Shown: positions 45,311 to 54,663, numbered from the stretch's first letter. The stretch is DNA of 64,000 nucleotides from Singulisphaera acidiphila DSM 18658 (GCF_000242455.2 NC_019892.1:4526001-4590000); one strand, 5' to 3'. The notes: a model not told the origin generated them from the sequence alone. Numbers and translations are program-made.

Positions 45311-46296
45311 ATGCCCTGGTGACCGGTGGCGGCGGATTCCTCGGCCTCGCGATCGTCCGGCTCCTCCGCGCGCGGGGCGACACCGTCCGCAGCCTGGCGC
45401 GGGGCGACTACCCCGAGCTGCGTGCTCTCGGTGCTGAACCCATCCGCGGCGACGTGGCCGATCCGGAGACCGTCCTCCGCGCGGTCGACGGCTGCGACGT
45501 CGTCTTCCACGTCGCGGCCAAGGCGGGCATCTGGGGCCCTTACGAAGAGTATCACCGCTGCAACATCGAGGGGACTCGCAACGTGCTCGAGGCCTGCCGG
45601 GCCCGTAACGTGCACCGACTTGTTTATACAAGTTCCCCCAGCGTCGTCTTCAACGGCCGAGACCAGGAAGGGATCAACGAGTCGGCCCCTTATGCCAGCC
45701 GGTTCGACTCACCCTACCCCGCGACCAAGGCCCAGGCCGAGCGCCTGGTCCTCGAAGCCGATGGCGACGAGCTGGCCACCACGGCGCTCCGGCCCCACCT
45801 GATCTGGGGCCCTGGGGACAACCACCTGATCCCTCGCCTGATCGCCCGGGCTCGCGCGGGCCGGCTGCGCCGGATCGGCCGCCAGGATCATCTCGTCGAC
45901 ACGATCTACATCGACAACGCCGCCGAGGCCCACCTGCGCGCGGCCGACCGCCTTGGCCCCGGCCCCGGTTCGCCGGTCCACGGTAAAGCGTACTTCCTCT
46001 CGCAAGGGGAGCCCTGGCCGCTCTGGAATTTGATCAACGGCATCCTCGCCGCCGCGGGCGTTCCCCCGGTCACCCGCAGCGTCCCGCGTGGAGCCGCCCT
46101 CCTGGCGGGCACCCTCCTCGAACACGGCTACCGCGCCCTGGGACGCACCGCCGAGCCGCCGATGACCCGATTTCTGGCGCACCAGCTCTCGACCGCCCAC
46201 TGGTTCGACATCAGCGCCGCGCGCCGCGACTTCGGCTATCAACCCTCCGTCTCGATCGACGAAGGCCTCCGCCGGCTCGAGAAGTCATTCCAGTAA
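45307..46296 (+). CDS. oleD: OleD: NAD(P)H-dependent 2-alkyl-3-ketoalkanoic acid reductase
   Basis: 329 aa of the extended short-chain dehydrogenase / 3-beta-HSD group. Nucleotide-binding motif TGGGGFLG at the N-terminus, then GDVADPETVLRAVDGCDVVF, VYTSSPSVVFNG (Ser) and the YxxxK pair in SPYPATKAQAE. It reduces the 3-keto group of the OleA product before OleC acts. The ATG overlaps the oleC stop (ATGA). It is the last gene of the run: the next gene is on the other strand and starts well beyond, with only a 53-bp convergent gap. Confidence 0.94.
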   Translation: MNALVTGGGGFLGLAIVRLLRARGDTVRSLARGDYPELRALGAEPIRGDVADPETVLRAVDGCDVVFHVAAKAGIWGPYEEYHRCNIEGTRNVLEACRARNVHRLVYTSSPSVVFNGRDQEGINESAPYASRFDSPYPATKAQAERLVLEADGDELATTALRPHLIWGPGDNHLIPRLIARARAGRLRRIGRQDHLVDTIYIDNAAEAHLRAADRLGPGPGSPVHGKAYFLSQGEPWPLWNLINGILAAAGVPPVTRSVPRGAALLAGTLLEHGYRALGRTAEPPMTRFLAHQLSTAHWFDISAARRDFGYQPSVSIDEGLRRLEKSFQ

Positions 46297-46349
46297 GCGG
46301 CCCGCCCGGCTCAAGCCCACGGGTTGCATCCCCAACGGACGACGAACCG

Positions 46350-47378
46350 TCAGGAAATCAGTTGCGGAATCCCGGTGTTGATCGGCCGGTAGGCGATCGC
46401 GGAATCCCGGCGGCGGAGTTCCACGGAAGGGTCGAGCACTTCGTTGCCAAAACGGGTGCTGAGGAGGGAGCGATAATGTCTCGGATGGATCGTGCGATAA
46501 AGGCCCTTCAGGAAGTTTTGGTACGAGTCGGTCAAGGGTCCCTTGTAGTTCGCGACCCCGACGGGGACAGGGGTGAGAGCTAAGCCCGCGTCCATGGCGC
46601 GGTCCTGCATCCAGCGGAGGGTCAGGTCCGAAAGCCGACGGTCTGGGTAACCACCACCAATATCGGAATGGGCTCCGGCGAACCAGCGCTGCTCAAGCGT
46701 CTGGCCGGGCTTCTCCGTCGGATTCCAGAGGGTGATATCATAATCTTGGCGATGCTCGTCGATCGCGCCTGCCTGGTACGCACGCTCGACGATTTTGCTG
46801 AGCTTTGTGTCGTGGAACTCGTAGAACTGATGGTTCAGACGGTTGGCGGCTTCAAGCGGAATGCCCAGTGCCCCGACCGTGTCCCAAACACCGAGAAAAC
46901 GAATCGGGATTTCTCTCGCGAATAAGGAGCGGAACGAACGGGCTGCAAACGAGTCGGGGCCCTCTTCGCGCGTTCGGTAGAGGCCGTAAGCCATACCAAC
47001 CTGAAATGACGCGGCGCTCGGCCGCACGAGACCACAGTTCCGAATCATCCCGACGAGACTGCGGGCCGTATAGGCACCTCGGCTGAACCCCAGGATGAAG
47101 ACCTGATCCCCCTCATGGTAGTTGTCAACGAGGTAGCGATAGCCGTCGAGGATGTGCTTGTCAAGGCCGGCCCCAAATGCTCCACCAGTGAGCTTATTCA
47201 GCACATAAGTTCCTACGCCTTCATTATACCAAGGCTCCTGCACGAGACCGTCCGCCCCAATCGAGGAAACTGACCGATAAAACCGTCTGGCGTTCGTCTC
47301 GACTCGCTGTTCTTCCAAAATCGCATCGTCGTCCGGGGTATTCCAGGTGCCATCGAAGCAGAGAATGTGACGTTTCAT
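46350..47378 (-). CDS. DUF2235 alpha/beta-hydrolase (Tle1-like phospholipase fold)
   Basis: 342 aa; GGGAGGG lies 6 bases before the ATG. The N-terminus MKRHILCFDGTWNTPDDD is the DUF2235 signature, the nucleophile motif is GFSRGAYTARSLVGMI, and FAGAHSDIGGGYPDRRL with a later His (RTIHPRHYR) completes a likely Ser-Asp-His set. Members include type VI secretion phospholipase effectors, but no secretion genes or VgrG/PAAR partner is nearby and there is no signal peptide, so a cytoplasmic hydrolase is as likely. Convergent with oleD. Confidence 0.9.
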   Translation of the reverse strand: MKRHILCFDGTWNTPDDDAILEEQRVETNARRFYRSVSSIGADGLVQEPWYNEGVGTYVLNKLTGGAFGAGLDKHILDGYRYLVDNYHEGDQVFILGFSRGAYTARSLVGMIRNCGLVRPSAASFQVGMAYGLYRTREEGPDSFAARSFRSLFAREIPIRFLGVWDTVGALGIPLEAANRLNHQFYEFHDTKLSKIVERAYQAGAIDEHRQDYDITLWNPTEKPGQTLEQRWFAGAHSDIGGGYPDRRLSDLTLRWMQDRAMDAGLALTPVPVGVANYKGPLTDSYQNFLKGLYRTIHPRHYRSLLSTRFGNEVLDPSVELRRRDSAIAYRPINTGIPQLIS

Positions 47379-47892
47379 CTCGAGCCCTCCCAGGATCAGT
47401 TCGCCGCAGATTGATTCAATACGAAATTACAAAAACGCATTGGGACAACTTCATCCCAAAGAGTTTGGTCGCAGCCTCGCGACGCGGCGATTCTAGCGAA
47501 CGAACAGCAAATTCACAACATGCTGATTTCACAAGAATATCCTCAGTCAATCTTTGCGATGACGAGAACCGACACAACGAACGACCGGCCTGATCAAGCG
47601 AACCGAGGCACCTCGTGCCACTCCGCCACCACGGGCAACACGCGTTCCGGAGATGCTCGTTCCGTGACCGTCGAATGAGTTCCAGACTCGATGGGGCCGC
47701 GTCCCGTTTCAAGGTGACGGAGTTGCCTCGTCGACGGTTCCCCCTATAATTCGCGACGTTCGCCGATCATCGGGAATGATCGCCGCGGACGTCCGTGAAC
47801 ATTCGATCGCCTGGCTTGGCGGCTCGCTCTCCTTCACACCGCCCAACTCCCCCCCTTCACCGCCACGTCCCGAGACCTCCGAGATTTACCCA
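47379..47892. other. Intergenic region between divergent genes
   Basis: 514 bp between the DUF2235 and MFS genes; promoters of both should lie here. The frame of the MFS gene extends into it (from 47776) but that part is Pro/Ser-rich and precedes the transporter's normal start. Confidence 0.5.
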
Positions 47893-49176
47893 ATGGCCTC
47901 AGATCAAATCTTGACGATCTCTCCTACCCAAGGCGAGACTGCCGCCCGCGCGGCCAGCCCTGGGCTCCGTTTCATCATTCTTCTTGGCTTGCTTGACGCC
48001 TTCGGCCCGCTCGGCATTGACATGTATCTTCCCGCCTTCCCCCAGATCGAGCGCGACCTCAAGGCGCAAGGGGGGGCGATGCAACTGACGCTCTCGTTCT
48101 TCCTGGCAGGACTGGCGATCGGCCAGCTCATTTGCGGGCCGATCTCCGACCGCCTCGGCCGTCGCAAGCCGTTGCTCTGGGGTTGCGCCGCGTTCGCGCT
48201 TGCCTCCGTGACGTGCGCGTTCGCCCGCTCGATCGAGTCACTGATTCTCGCCCGGTTCGTCATGGGCCTGGCGGGCGCGACGGGCATGGTGATCGCGCGG
48301 GCCATCGTCCGCGACTCCTTCGAAGAGGCCGACTCGTCGCGGATCTACTCGATGCTCATGCTCGTCATCGGGATCGCTCCGGTCCTCGCCCCATCCGTCG
48401 GCGGCTGGCTAATGCGCGTTGGGAGCTGGGGTTCGATCTTCTGGGCGCTGGCCGGCTTCGCCTGCCTCTGCGGGATCGCGGTCGCGGTCGATCTGCCCGA
48501 AACCCATCCCCCGTCACGGCGCACTCGCGATTCGCTCTGCTCGATCGGACGGCGCTATGCATCCATGATCGTCGACCGCAAGTTTGTGGGCTACGCGGCC
48601 CCGGTCAGCCTCGCGCTCGGCCTGATCTTCGCCTATGTCGCGTCGGCTCCGTCGCTCTTCATGCAGTTTTACGGGCTCTCGCCGGCGGCGTTCAGTCTCC
48701 TCTTCGCCAGCAACGCCATCGGCCTGATCGGCGCCGCCCAGGTGAACCGCTGGCTGACCCGCCACTATGACACCCACTCCATCCTGCGCGCGGCCTCGAT
48801 CGGCAACCTGGTGGCCGCCCTTCTCCTGCCGGTGCTCGCCTGGACTGGGATCGGCGGGTTCCCCGCCTTCTTCGCAGACATCTTTCTCTGCCTCATGACG
48901 GTCGGCCTGATCTTGCCCAACGCCACCGCCGCGGTAATGGCTCCCTTCCCTCACCAGGCCGGGGCCGCATCTGCCCTGCTGGGCATGCTCCAGTTCACGG
49001 TCGGTGCCGCCACCGGCGCGATCGTCGGGATCTTTCACGACGGGACGAACCGACCGATGGCCCTGACGATCGCCGGGTGCGCGGCGACCTCCACGCTCAT
49101 CACCATCATCGTCGAGCGACGGAACAGCGCGGCAGAGAATCGGGCGGTTCAGCTTCTCGGGCAACCTGCCGAATAA
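47893..49176 (+). CDS. Bcr/CflA-type MFS drug efflux transporter
   Basis: 427 aa from the ATG at 47893 (MASDQILTIS). Twelve hydrophobic helices. The first ends in LGIDMYLPAFPQIERDL, the hallmark of Bcr/CflA exporters; motif A in the loop between helices 2 and 3 reads GPISDRLGRRKPLLWG, and helix 4 has ARFVMGLAGATGMVIARAI. The C-terminal half includes GLILPNATAAVMAPFPHQAG, also typical of the group. It probably exports small toxic compounds using the proton gradient. It follows the lipid cluster but is separated from it by an opposite-strand gene, so a link to the pfa-ole product is not supported. Confidence 0.92.
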   Translation: MASDQILTISPTQGETAARAASPGLRFIILLGLLDAFGPLGIDMYLPAFPQIERDLKAQGGAMQLTLSFFLAGLAIGQLICGPISDRLGRRKPLLWGCAAFALASVTCAFARSIESLILARFVMGLAGATGMVIARAIVRDSFEEADSSRIYSMLMLVIGIAPVLAPSVGGWLMRVGSWGSIFWALAGFACLCGIAVAVDLPETHPPSRRTRDSLCSIGRRYASMIVDRKFVGYAAPVSLALGLIFAYVASAPSLFMQFYGLSPAAFSLLFASNAIGLIGAAQVNRWLTRHYDTHSILRAASIGNLVAALLLPVLAWTGIGGFPAFFADIFLCLMTVGLILPNATAAVMAPFPHQAGAASALLGMLQFTVGAATGAIVGIFHDGTNRPMALTIAGCAATSTLITIIVERRNSAAENRAVQLLGQPAE

Positions 49177-49231
49177 CCATAAGGCAATCTGATTCGTCGG
49201 CTTATGAGGCCATTCCCAAACGGAGACAGCC

Positions 49232-49636
49232 ATGGCGACCCGGGGCACAGGATCGTTTGAAGTGAAGCTCAACCCGCTGGCGCCTCCCGACCAGGCCGAA
49301 GGCTCGACTCTCGGCCGAATGTCGATCGATAAGCAGTTCCACGGCGACCTCGAAGCGACCAGCAAGGGAGAGATGCTTTCCGCGGTCACCGAGGTCAAGG
49401 GCTCGGCCGGTTACGTCGCGATCGAGCGGGTGACCGGGACGCTCCAGGGTCGTCGCGGCAGCTTCGTCCTCCAGCACAGCGGCACAATGTCGAGCGGCGG
49501 CCAGCACCTCTCCATCACCGTGGTGCCCGATTCCGGTTCCGGGCAACTCGTCGGCCTCGCCGGTAAGATGGTGATCAACATCGCCGAGGGAAAGCATACG
49601 TACGACTTCGAGTTCACGCTCCCTGTCGGGGACTGA
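49232..49636 (+). CDS. DUF3224 domain protein
   Basis: 134 aa, a single DUF3224 domain: GSFEVKLNPLAP, LGRMSIDKQFHGDLEATSKG, YVAIERVTGTLQGRRGSFVL and QHSGTMSSGGQHLSITVVPD, ending in an acidic DFEFTLPVGD. The fold is an allene-oxide-cyclase-like beta-barrel; function is not established. GGAG lies about 8 bases before the ATG. It starts 55 bp after the MFS stop, so the two are probably one operon. Confidence 0.9.
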   Translation: MATRGTGSFEVKLNPLAPPDQAEGSTLGRMSIDKQFHGDLEATSKGEMLSAVTEVKGSAGYVAIERVTGTLQGRRGSFVLQHSGTMSSGGQHLSITVVPDSGSGQLVGLAGKMVINIAEGKHTYDFEFTLPVGD

Positions 49637-50733
49637 TGGAATGAAGTCAACCCCTGCGCCGGTTCGTTGCAGACCCGCAGGGGCAACCTCTTGCAACAAC
49701 AACTCAAATCCCGCAACGCGAGCGAAGCCAGAGGAGCAGGTGGACGAAGTCGGCGTCTTCGACTTACCTCCTGGTGAGAGAGATTGGGGTAAGAAGCAGA
49801 GCAGACGAGATTGCCCTGAGTCCATTGAGGCTGACCCTGCCATTCAATAACGCGAAATGGTACATCAAGCCCTGCGTCGATGGTCTGGGGAGCGTCCTGG
49901 ATGTGAAGGTCCATCACTTTCGGGAGGCGAGCAAGAAGACGGGTTTGACTTTCCAGGGGAGCCGGGTTCTCCATCCTTGAAAATCTGCCGAGGTCGAAGG
50001 AAAAGACAGCGGTGTTCGACCAGACGACAGATCCCAGAACGGCCGCCCCTACGATGAGGCAACCTGCAGCCAGGCAGGCCAAGACGACCAACCCCATCCC
50101 CCGCCGGAAGACCACGGCCAGGGCGTTGAGCGTAAGGATCAGGCTCCAGAGGGCAAGGATCAAATCAAGGGCATAAAAAAGAAAAAAGAAAGTCTGAGAG
50201 TATGGATAAGTCAAAAGGATCGGCTTGGAGCTAACGAACATCTCTCTCCCGCAGATCCCCAGCACAAGGATCCAGGGGAGGAGCATCGCAGCTTGAGGCA
50301 AGGCCCCCCATGCCAAGGCAGAGCGAACCTCGGCGAAGGTAGCCTTGCCGCCGAACAGGCCCCCGCAAAACCGAAGGATCCCCCCACCCAGATAGATCGA
50401 GATGAGCTGCAGGGCCGGGCCCAAGATCAAGCAAACGGCGACAATCACTTCGAGAGAGAGTCGGTCGCCAAGGTCCCGAGCCGCCGCTCGATTCAAGGCG
50501 CGAGCGGTCCCCGCCGCAGCTCCAAGTCCCAAAACCCACCACTCGCTCTCGAACAACACAACGTGTCGGATCGTTTTCCTGGGCCGGAACCACATGGAGA
50601 GCCAGGGGCGTACGCACAGGAAATCGATCCCTTTTTCGGCCCCGAGTTCCGGATGGTCAAACCCAAGTACCGACTGACTCTCCACCTTTCGGTTGTTCGC
50701 CCGGATCGTCTCAAGTCGCTCGCGCAATCCCAT
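49411..50733 (-). CDS. Yip1-like multi-pass membrane protein with long antisense tail
   Basis: 440-aa frame from the ATG at 50733 (MGLRERLETIRANN; GGAG 9 bases upstream). The first ~270 residues are a Yip1-type membrane protein: a soluble start with FLCVRPWLSMWFRPRKTIRH, then about five helices including EVIVAVCLILGPALQLISIYL and GLVVLACLAAGCLIVGAAVL. The last ~150 residues are Arg/Pro/Cys-rich and unlike the family, and the final 226 bp are antisense to the DUF3224 gene. The true C-terminus is probably near 49.9 kb, with the usual stop lost by mutation or frameshift, or the frame simply runs on. Function of such bacterial Yip1 proteins is unknown. Confidence 0.65.
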   Translation of the reverse strand: MGLRERLETIRANNRKVESQSVLGFDHPELGAEKGIDFLCVRPWLSMWFRPRKTIRHVVLFESEWWVLGLGAAAGTARALNRAAARDLGDRLSLEVIVAVCLILGPALQLISIYLGGGILRFCGGLFGGKATFAEVRSALAWGALPQAAMLLPWILVLGICGREMFVSSKPILLTYPYSQTFFFLFYALDLILALWSLILTLNALAVVFRRGMGLVVLACLAAGCLIVGAAVLGSVVWSNTAVFSFDLGRFSRMENPAPLESQTRLLARLPKVMDLHIQDAPQTIDAGLDVPFRVIEWQGQPQWTQGNLVCSASYPNLSHQEVSRRRRLRPPAPLASLALRDLSCCCKRLPLRVCNEPAQGLTSFHQSPTGSVNSKSYVCFPSAMLITILPARPTSCPEPESGTTVMERCWPPLDIVPLCWRTKLPRRPWSVPVTRSIAT

Positions 50734-50914
50734 GTGTCGCAATCTCCGAGAAGGAGAGTTCAGCCACAGCCGATTCTGCAAAAAGCCGCGGCTGATAATT
50801 CAATCATCGCCAACATGAAATCCGCATACTCACAAAAAACTTCCATGTTTCCAGGTACTCTACCGGCGACGACGAAAGCGGCCCGTTTATCAATGAGTGG
50901 CAATTCGCTCTCAC

Positions 50915-51718
50915 TCACCGAGGCTGCGGGCTTGCGGTCTTTGAGACGTCACTCTGCTGCTCGAGGAGCATTCCGGCCACCCGGAATCCGTCGGGACTGA
51001 CTCGGTGGTCGCCGGAGAACGGGTAACCAAACATTAGGACGAGGAAGAGATTCAGGGCGATGAGGGTCGAGACCATGACCGTCATGACGAGTTGGATTCG
51101 TAGGTTATCTAGCTTGAAGAAGTAAGTGAATGCAACGGTGACTGCGCCGCCGAGGAGGAGGACGAACCACTCGAGAGGGGAGACGCCATGTGCGGCGGTG
51201 ACGGTCCGAGTCCGCCGGCTGTCCCAGAACTGGCAGAGGGATGAGAGCTGGGTGGCGTAGATCGCCTTTTCCTTCTCGGTCTTCGGCTCGAAGTCGGAGA
51301 CCACGTTGAACAGACGGATCGCAGAGTGATGGGCCTTGTCCGAATGCCGCCCCTCATCCATGGCGGGCCACTCTTCTTTGATGACCTGGTTGATGTAGGC
51401 CTGAGCGTGGCTCTGAATCTCGTCCCGCTTCCCCTTGGGAAGCTGGTTCGCGAGGATCAGAACATTGGCCAGTGAGTTCGACTCTTGCTCGGTCGTCAGG
51501 TGGGCTTCCTGAAAGTTCCCCATCGAGTCGACGACGATCAGGCCGAGAATCACTGCATAGAGCGTGCCGACGACCGAGAGAAGATAGCCTCCGACGTCGT
51601 GGCAGGAGAGCAGATCTCGCGTACGGAGCAGTTTCCGGACGCTGAGCAAGCCGAGGATCGCCAGAATGGCGCTGGTGACAACCAGAAAGAATCCCATCAC
51701 GTAAGTATCCAACTCCAC
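50915..51718 (-). CDS. DUF4239 (bestrophin-like) membrane protein
   Basis: 267 aa. Two N-terminal helices (FFLVVTSAILAILGLLSV, GGYLLSVVGTLYAVILGLIV), a soluble middle with VDSMGNFQEAHLTTEQESNS, LANVLILANQLP and FWDSRRTRTVTAAHGVSP, and two C-terminal helices (WFVLLLGGAVTVAFTYFF, LIALNLFLVLMFGYPFSG). This layout and the motif YPFSGDHRVSP identify the DUF4239 family, related to bestrophin-like channels. Transport activity is not proven. No operon partner. Confidence 0.9.
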   Translation of the reverse strand: MELDTYVMGFFLVVTSAILAILGLLSVRKLLRTRDLLSCHDVGGYLLSVVGTLYAVILGLIVVDSMGNFQEAHLTTEQESNSLANVLILANQLPKGKRDEIQSHAQAYINQVIKEEWPAMDEGRHSDKAHHSAIRLFNVVSDFEPKTEKEKAIYATQLSSLCQFWDSRRTRTVTAAHGVSPLEWFVLLLGGAVTVAFTYFFKLDNLRIQLVMTVMVSTLIALNLFLVLMFGYPFSGDHRVSPDGFRVAGMLLEQQSDVSKTASPQPR

Positions 51719-51821
51719 GTCATATCTCTCCAGGCGCGAAGCTGGTGCTGCGCGCGAACCGGGCCCGGGCTCGCGAACAAGCCCAGGCCCATCATCGAAA
51801 GAAAAAATTGAACCCGATCGC

Positions 51822-53318
51822 TCAGGAGAACGACTCGGGGACGACGAACGGCTTACGGTACTCGCGGGTCAAGAGCTTGTCGCCGTCGGGGCTATCGACG
51901 AACGACTCGGTCTTGGCGTCGACGACGAGCTTGGGGCCGACCTGGTAGGTCGTCTCGCTGAGCTTCACGCCGTTGTCCTTGAGATGCTCCTCCATCCGGC
52001 CGAAGGCTTCGGTCGCGTCCTTGTTGTCGCTGAAAGCCTTGGCCTGAGAGTTGAACGGGGTCGGTTTGCCCAGGCGGTACGAGATGTTGGCAAGGTGGCA
52101 GAGGGCGGCCGAGTAGTGTCCTTCGAGGATGTCGGCGTTGAGGTCGTCGACCTTGCGGCTGCGGACGGCGGCGATGAAGTTGGCGAAGTGCCCCTTCTCG
52201 CCGTCGGTGACCGGACCCAGCGACGTCTCGAACTTGGGCAGCGGTTCGCCCTTGTCGCTCCCCTTGGGGATGAACACAGGGCCCCCTTGCTGGATGACTT
52301 TGCCCTTCTCCTTGATTTCCTTCTGAACGGTGATCGTCCCCGCATCGAGGTGGGCGAAGTTCCCGACCATCTCGCCGTGGTACCCGTTCGTCGGCAGGCC
52401 ACGGACCTCGAAGATGATCTGGGTATCGCCGTAGTCGAGGACCGCGATCTGGGTGTTGGCAGTCTGCCCCTGATCCTTGTAGCCGAGCCGGCCGCCGACG
52501 GAGATCACGCTTTGGGGCAGGGTGGCCCCGGGGATCAGCCAGCGGGCCTTGTCCATCTCGTGGACCCCCTGGTTGCCGATGTCGCCGTTGCCGTAGTCCC
52601 AGAACCAGTGCCAGTTGTAATGCACAAGGTTCTCATTGAACGGATGCTCGGGGGCCGGGCCGGTCCAAAGGTTGAAGTCGATGTTCTGAGGCGTGGCCAT
52701 GTCCGACTTGAACCCAATGCTCTTACGCGATTTGTAGCAGAGGGCACGCGAAACGTTCAGCTTGCCGTATTTGCCCGACTTGACCGCCGCGGCAACCTGG
52801 GCCCAGGCAGGATTCGACCGGTTCTGGGTGCCGTGCTGAACGATCCGGCCAAACTTGCGTGCAGCCTCGACGGCGATCCGCCCCTCGTGGACGTTGTGGC
52901 TGGCCGGCTTCTCGACGTAAACGTCTTTGCCCGCCTCGCAGCCCCAGATAGTCATCAGGGCGTGCCAATGGTTGGGCGTGGCGATCGAAATCGCGTCGAG
53001 TTCTTTGTCGTCGAGGGCGTGGCGGACGTCCGCGACGGTCTTCGGAACGCTTCCACCCCGCTTCTTGAGCTTGTCGAGGTGCTTCTTGAAGGTCGTGTTA
53101 TCCGGGTCGATCAGGTAGGTGATCTCGACCCCTTTGATGCTGGAGAAGGCGTCGACATGCGCCTCACCCCGGCTGTTCAGACCGGCCACACCGATACGGA
53201 TGGTGTCATTGGCGCCGATGACCCGGCCGGATGATTTGGTACCCCCGATGGCGAAGCTTGCGCCGATGCCGGCGGCCACCGAACGACCCAGGAACTGGCG
53301 ACGACTCAGATGCGACAT
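51822..53318 (-). CDS. Tat-exported Gfo/Idh/MocA family oxidoreductase
   Basis: 498 aa from the ATG at 53318 with AGGAGG about 8 bases upstream; the frame extends to 53549 but lacks sense there. The N-terminus MSHLSRRQFLGRSVAAGIGA is a twin-arginine signal (SRRQFLG). Rossmann-fold NAD(P) site IRIGVAGLNSRGEAHVDAF, then AISIATPNHWHALMTIWGCE and KDVYVEKPASHNV with the catalytic EKP lysine, and NWHWFWDYGNGDIGNQGVHE with the H-x(n)-D-x-G-x-H set. Planctomycetes carry many such periplasmic proteins, thought to act on sugars or sugar-derived compounds; the substrate cannot be told. Confidence 0.94.
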   Translation of the reverse strand: MSHLSRRQFLGRSVAAGIGASFAIGGTKSSGRVIGANDTIRIGVAGLNSRGEAHVDAFSSIKGVEITYLIDPDNTTFKKHLDKLKKRGGSVPKTVADVRHALDDKELDAISIATPNHWHALMTIWGCEAGKDVYVEKPASHNVHEGRIAVEAARKFGRIVQHGTQNRSNPAWAQVAAAVKSGKYGKLNVSRALCYKSRKSIGFKSDMATPQNIDFNLWTGPAPEHPFNENLVHYNWHWFWDYGNGDIGNQGVHEMDKARWLIPGATLPQSVISVGGRLGYKDQGQTANTQIAVLDYGDTQIIFEVRGLPTNGYHGEMVGNFAHLDAGTITVQKEIKEKGKVIQQGGPVFIPKGSDKGEPLPKFETSLGPVTDGEKGHFANFIAAVRSRKVDDLNADILEGHYSAALCHLANISYRLGKPTPFNSQAKAFSDNKDATEAFGRMEEHLKDNGVKLSETTYQVGPKLVVDAKTESFVDSPDGDKLLTREYRKPFVVPESFS

Positions 53319-53811
53319 CGATCCCCTCCTGAACGTAATTGGGATGAATAACGGACGGAGACGGCGAGACTTGGGACTGATTATGACCGAACGGACTGGC
53401 AATTCCCACGATCTTTCCGACACTTCTCTTCCCGCCCGGAAATCAAGGGCATCCGCCTCCACAAAGTGGGGCAGAGCGAACAGCCGAGGCGTCTGCAATC
53501 CCCAGGAGGGTTCGGTTTCAGCCAAGGCCCACTCCCACGGCGATGTCACCTCACCCGCACTCTCGCCAATCCATTAAACACAAACACTTAACCAATATTG
53601 CAACATTTACAATTCTCGTACCCCAAAGAATCATCTTTCGAACCGCCTGCATTCTTGCGATGCTTGAGTTGAGGGCAGGGGCCCCTGAACCCGTCTTTAA
53701 TATTCTCTCTCTTTTTTTCGAGGGCCGGACGATCGGCAAGACTCGCCGCCCCCCTCTTGCCAGGTGGTGCGTTCGGCGAGAATCGTGGACACCCAAACCT
53801 GGGAGACGCCA
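53319..53811. other. Intergenic region between divergent genes
   Basis: 493 bp between the oxidoreductase and the DinB-like gene, expected to hold both promoters. A+T is high near 53570-53640. No gene or clear promoter recognised. Confidence 0.5.
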
Positions 53812-54663
53812 ATGGAAGCTTCAGCCCCCATCATCGTGGCCCCCTTGTTTCGAGAACTTGATGGGCATCTCCTCAACCTGCTTCGTTCGCTCACGCCCGA
53901 GGACTGGAACCGGCCCACCGTCTGCTCGGCCTGGTCCGTGAAGGATATCGCGTCACACCTGCTCGACTCGATCCTTCGTAGGCTCTCGATCCAGCGTGAC
54001 GGCTACATCCCACCGCAATCGCCGAGGGGCTTCGACTCTTACGAGGAACTCGTTGCGTTCCTGAATCGACTGAACGCCGAATGGACCTCAGCCACGGCCC
54101 GACTTAGCCCGGCGGTCTTGATCGGGCTGATGGAGAAGGCCACGGCCGAGCTTGCGGATCTCTTCGAGTCGGCCGACCCCTTGGCGCCTGCCCTCTTCTC
54201 CGTCGCTTGGGCGGGCGAGTCCGAATCGCTCATGTGGTTCGACATCGCGCGAGAATTCACCGAACGATGGCATCACCAACGGCAGATTGCCGACGCCGTC
54301 GATCGGCCGACCCCGATCGACAAGCGGCATCTCTATCACCCGGTCCTCGATACGTTCATGCGTGCGCTCCCCCATTCCTACCGTGACGTCAGGGCCCCGA
54401 AAGGGACGCTCGTCGCGGTCCGGGTTGTCGGGGAATCAGGGGGCGATTGGTTCGTCAGGCGGGAACAGCAGGCGTGGAGGTTGGTGGACGAATCCGTCGA
54501 GAATGCGGCTTCGGTCGTAACACTCGACCAGGCGATTGCCTGGAAGTTCCTCACGAAGCGAACCGACCGGGCGACCGCCCTTGCGAGGTTCCCAACCATC
54601 CGGATCGATGGAGAGACGAGCTACGGAGAGCCGGTGCTCGAAATGGTTTCGGTGATGGCCTGA
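53812..54663 (+). CDS. DinB / maleylpyruvate isomerase-like protein
   Basis: 283 aa from the ATG at 53812 (MEASAPIIVAPL), with GGGAGA about 5 bases upstream; an in-frame ATG at 53764 has no such site. The N-terminal four-helix domain reads LDGHLLNLLRSLTPEDWNRP, TVCSAWSVKDIASHLLDSIL (metal-ligand His) and later FDIAREFTERWHHQRQIADA with His residues, the three-His pattern of DinB-like thiol-dependent enzymes. The C-terminal domain (WKFLTKRTDRATALARFPTI) matches the usual second domain of the mycothiol-dependent maleylpyruvate isomerase group. Substrate and thiol cofactor unknown; planctomycetes are not known for mycothiol. Confidence 0.85.
   Translation: MEASAPIIVAPLFRELDGHLLNLLRSLTPEDWNRPTVCSAWSVKDIASHLLDSILRRLSIQRDGYIPPQSPRGFDSYEELVAFLNRLNAEWTSATARLSPAVLIGLMEKATAELADLFESADPLAPALFSVAWAGESESLMWFDIAREFTERWHHQRQIADAVDRPTPIDKRHLYHPVLDTFMRALPHSYRDVRAPKGTLVAVRVVGESGGDWFVRREQQAWRLVDESVENAASVVTLDQAIAWKFLTKRTDRATALARFPTIRIDGETSYGEPVLEMVSVMA

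Noticed and set aside
43505..45631. 708-aa minus-strand frame opposite oleC and oleD
   Set aside because: The plus-strand genes have complete catalytic motifs and coupled starts; the antisense product is low-complexity.
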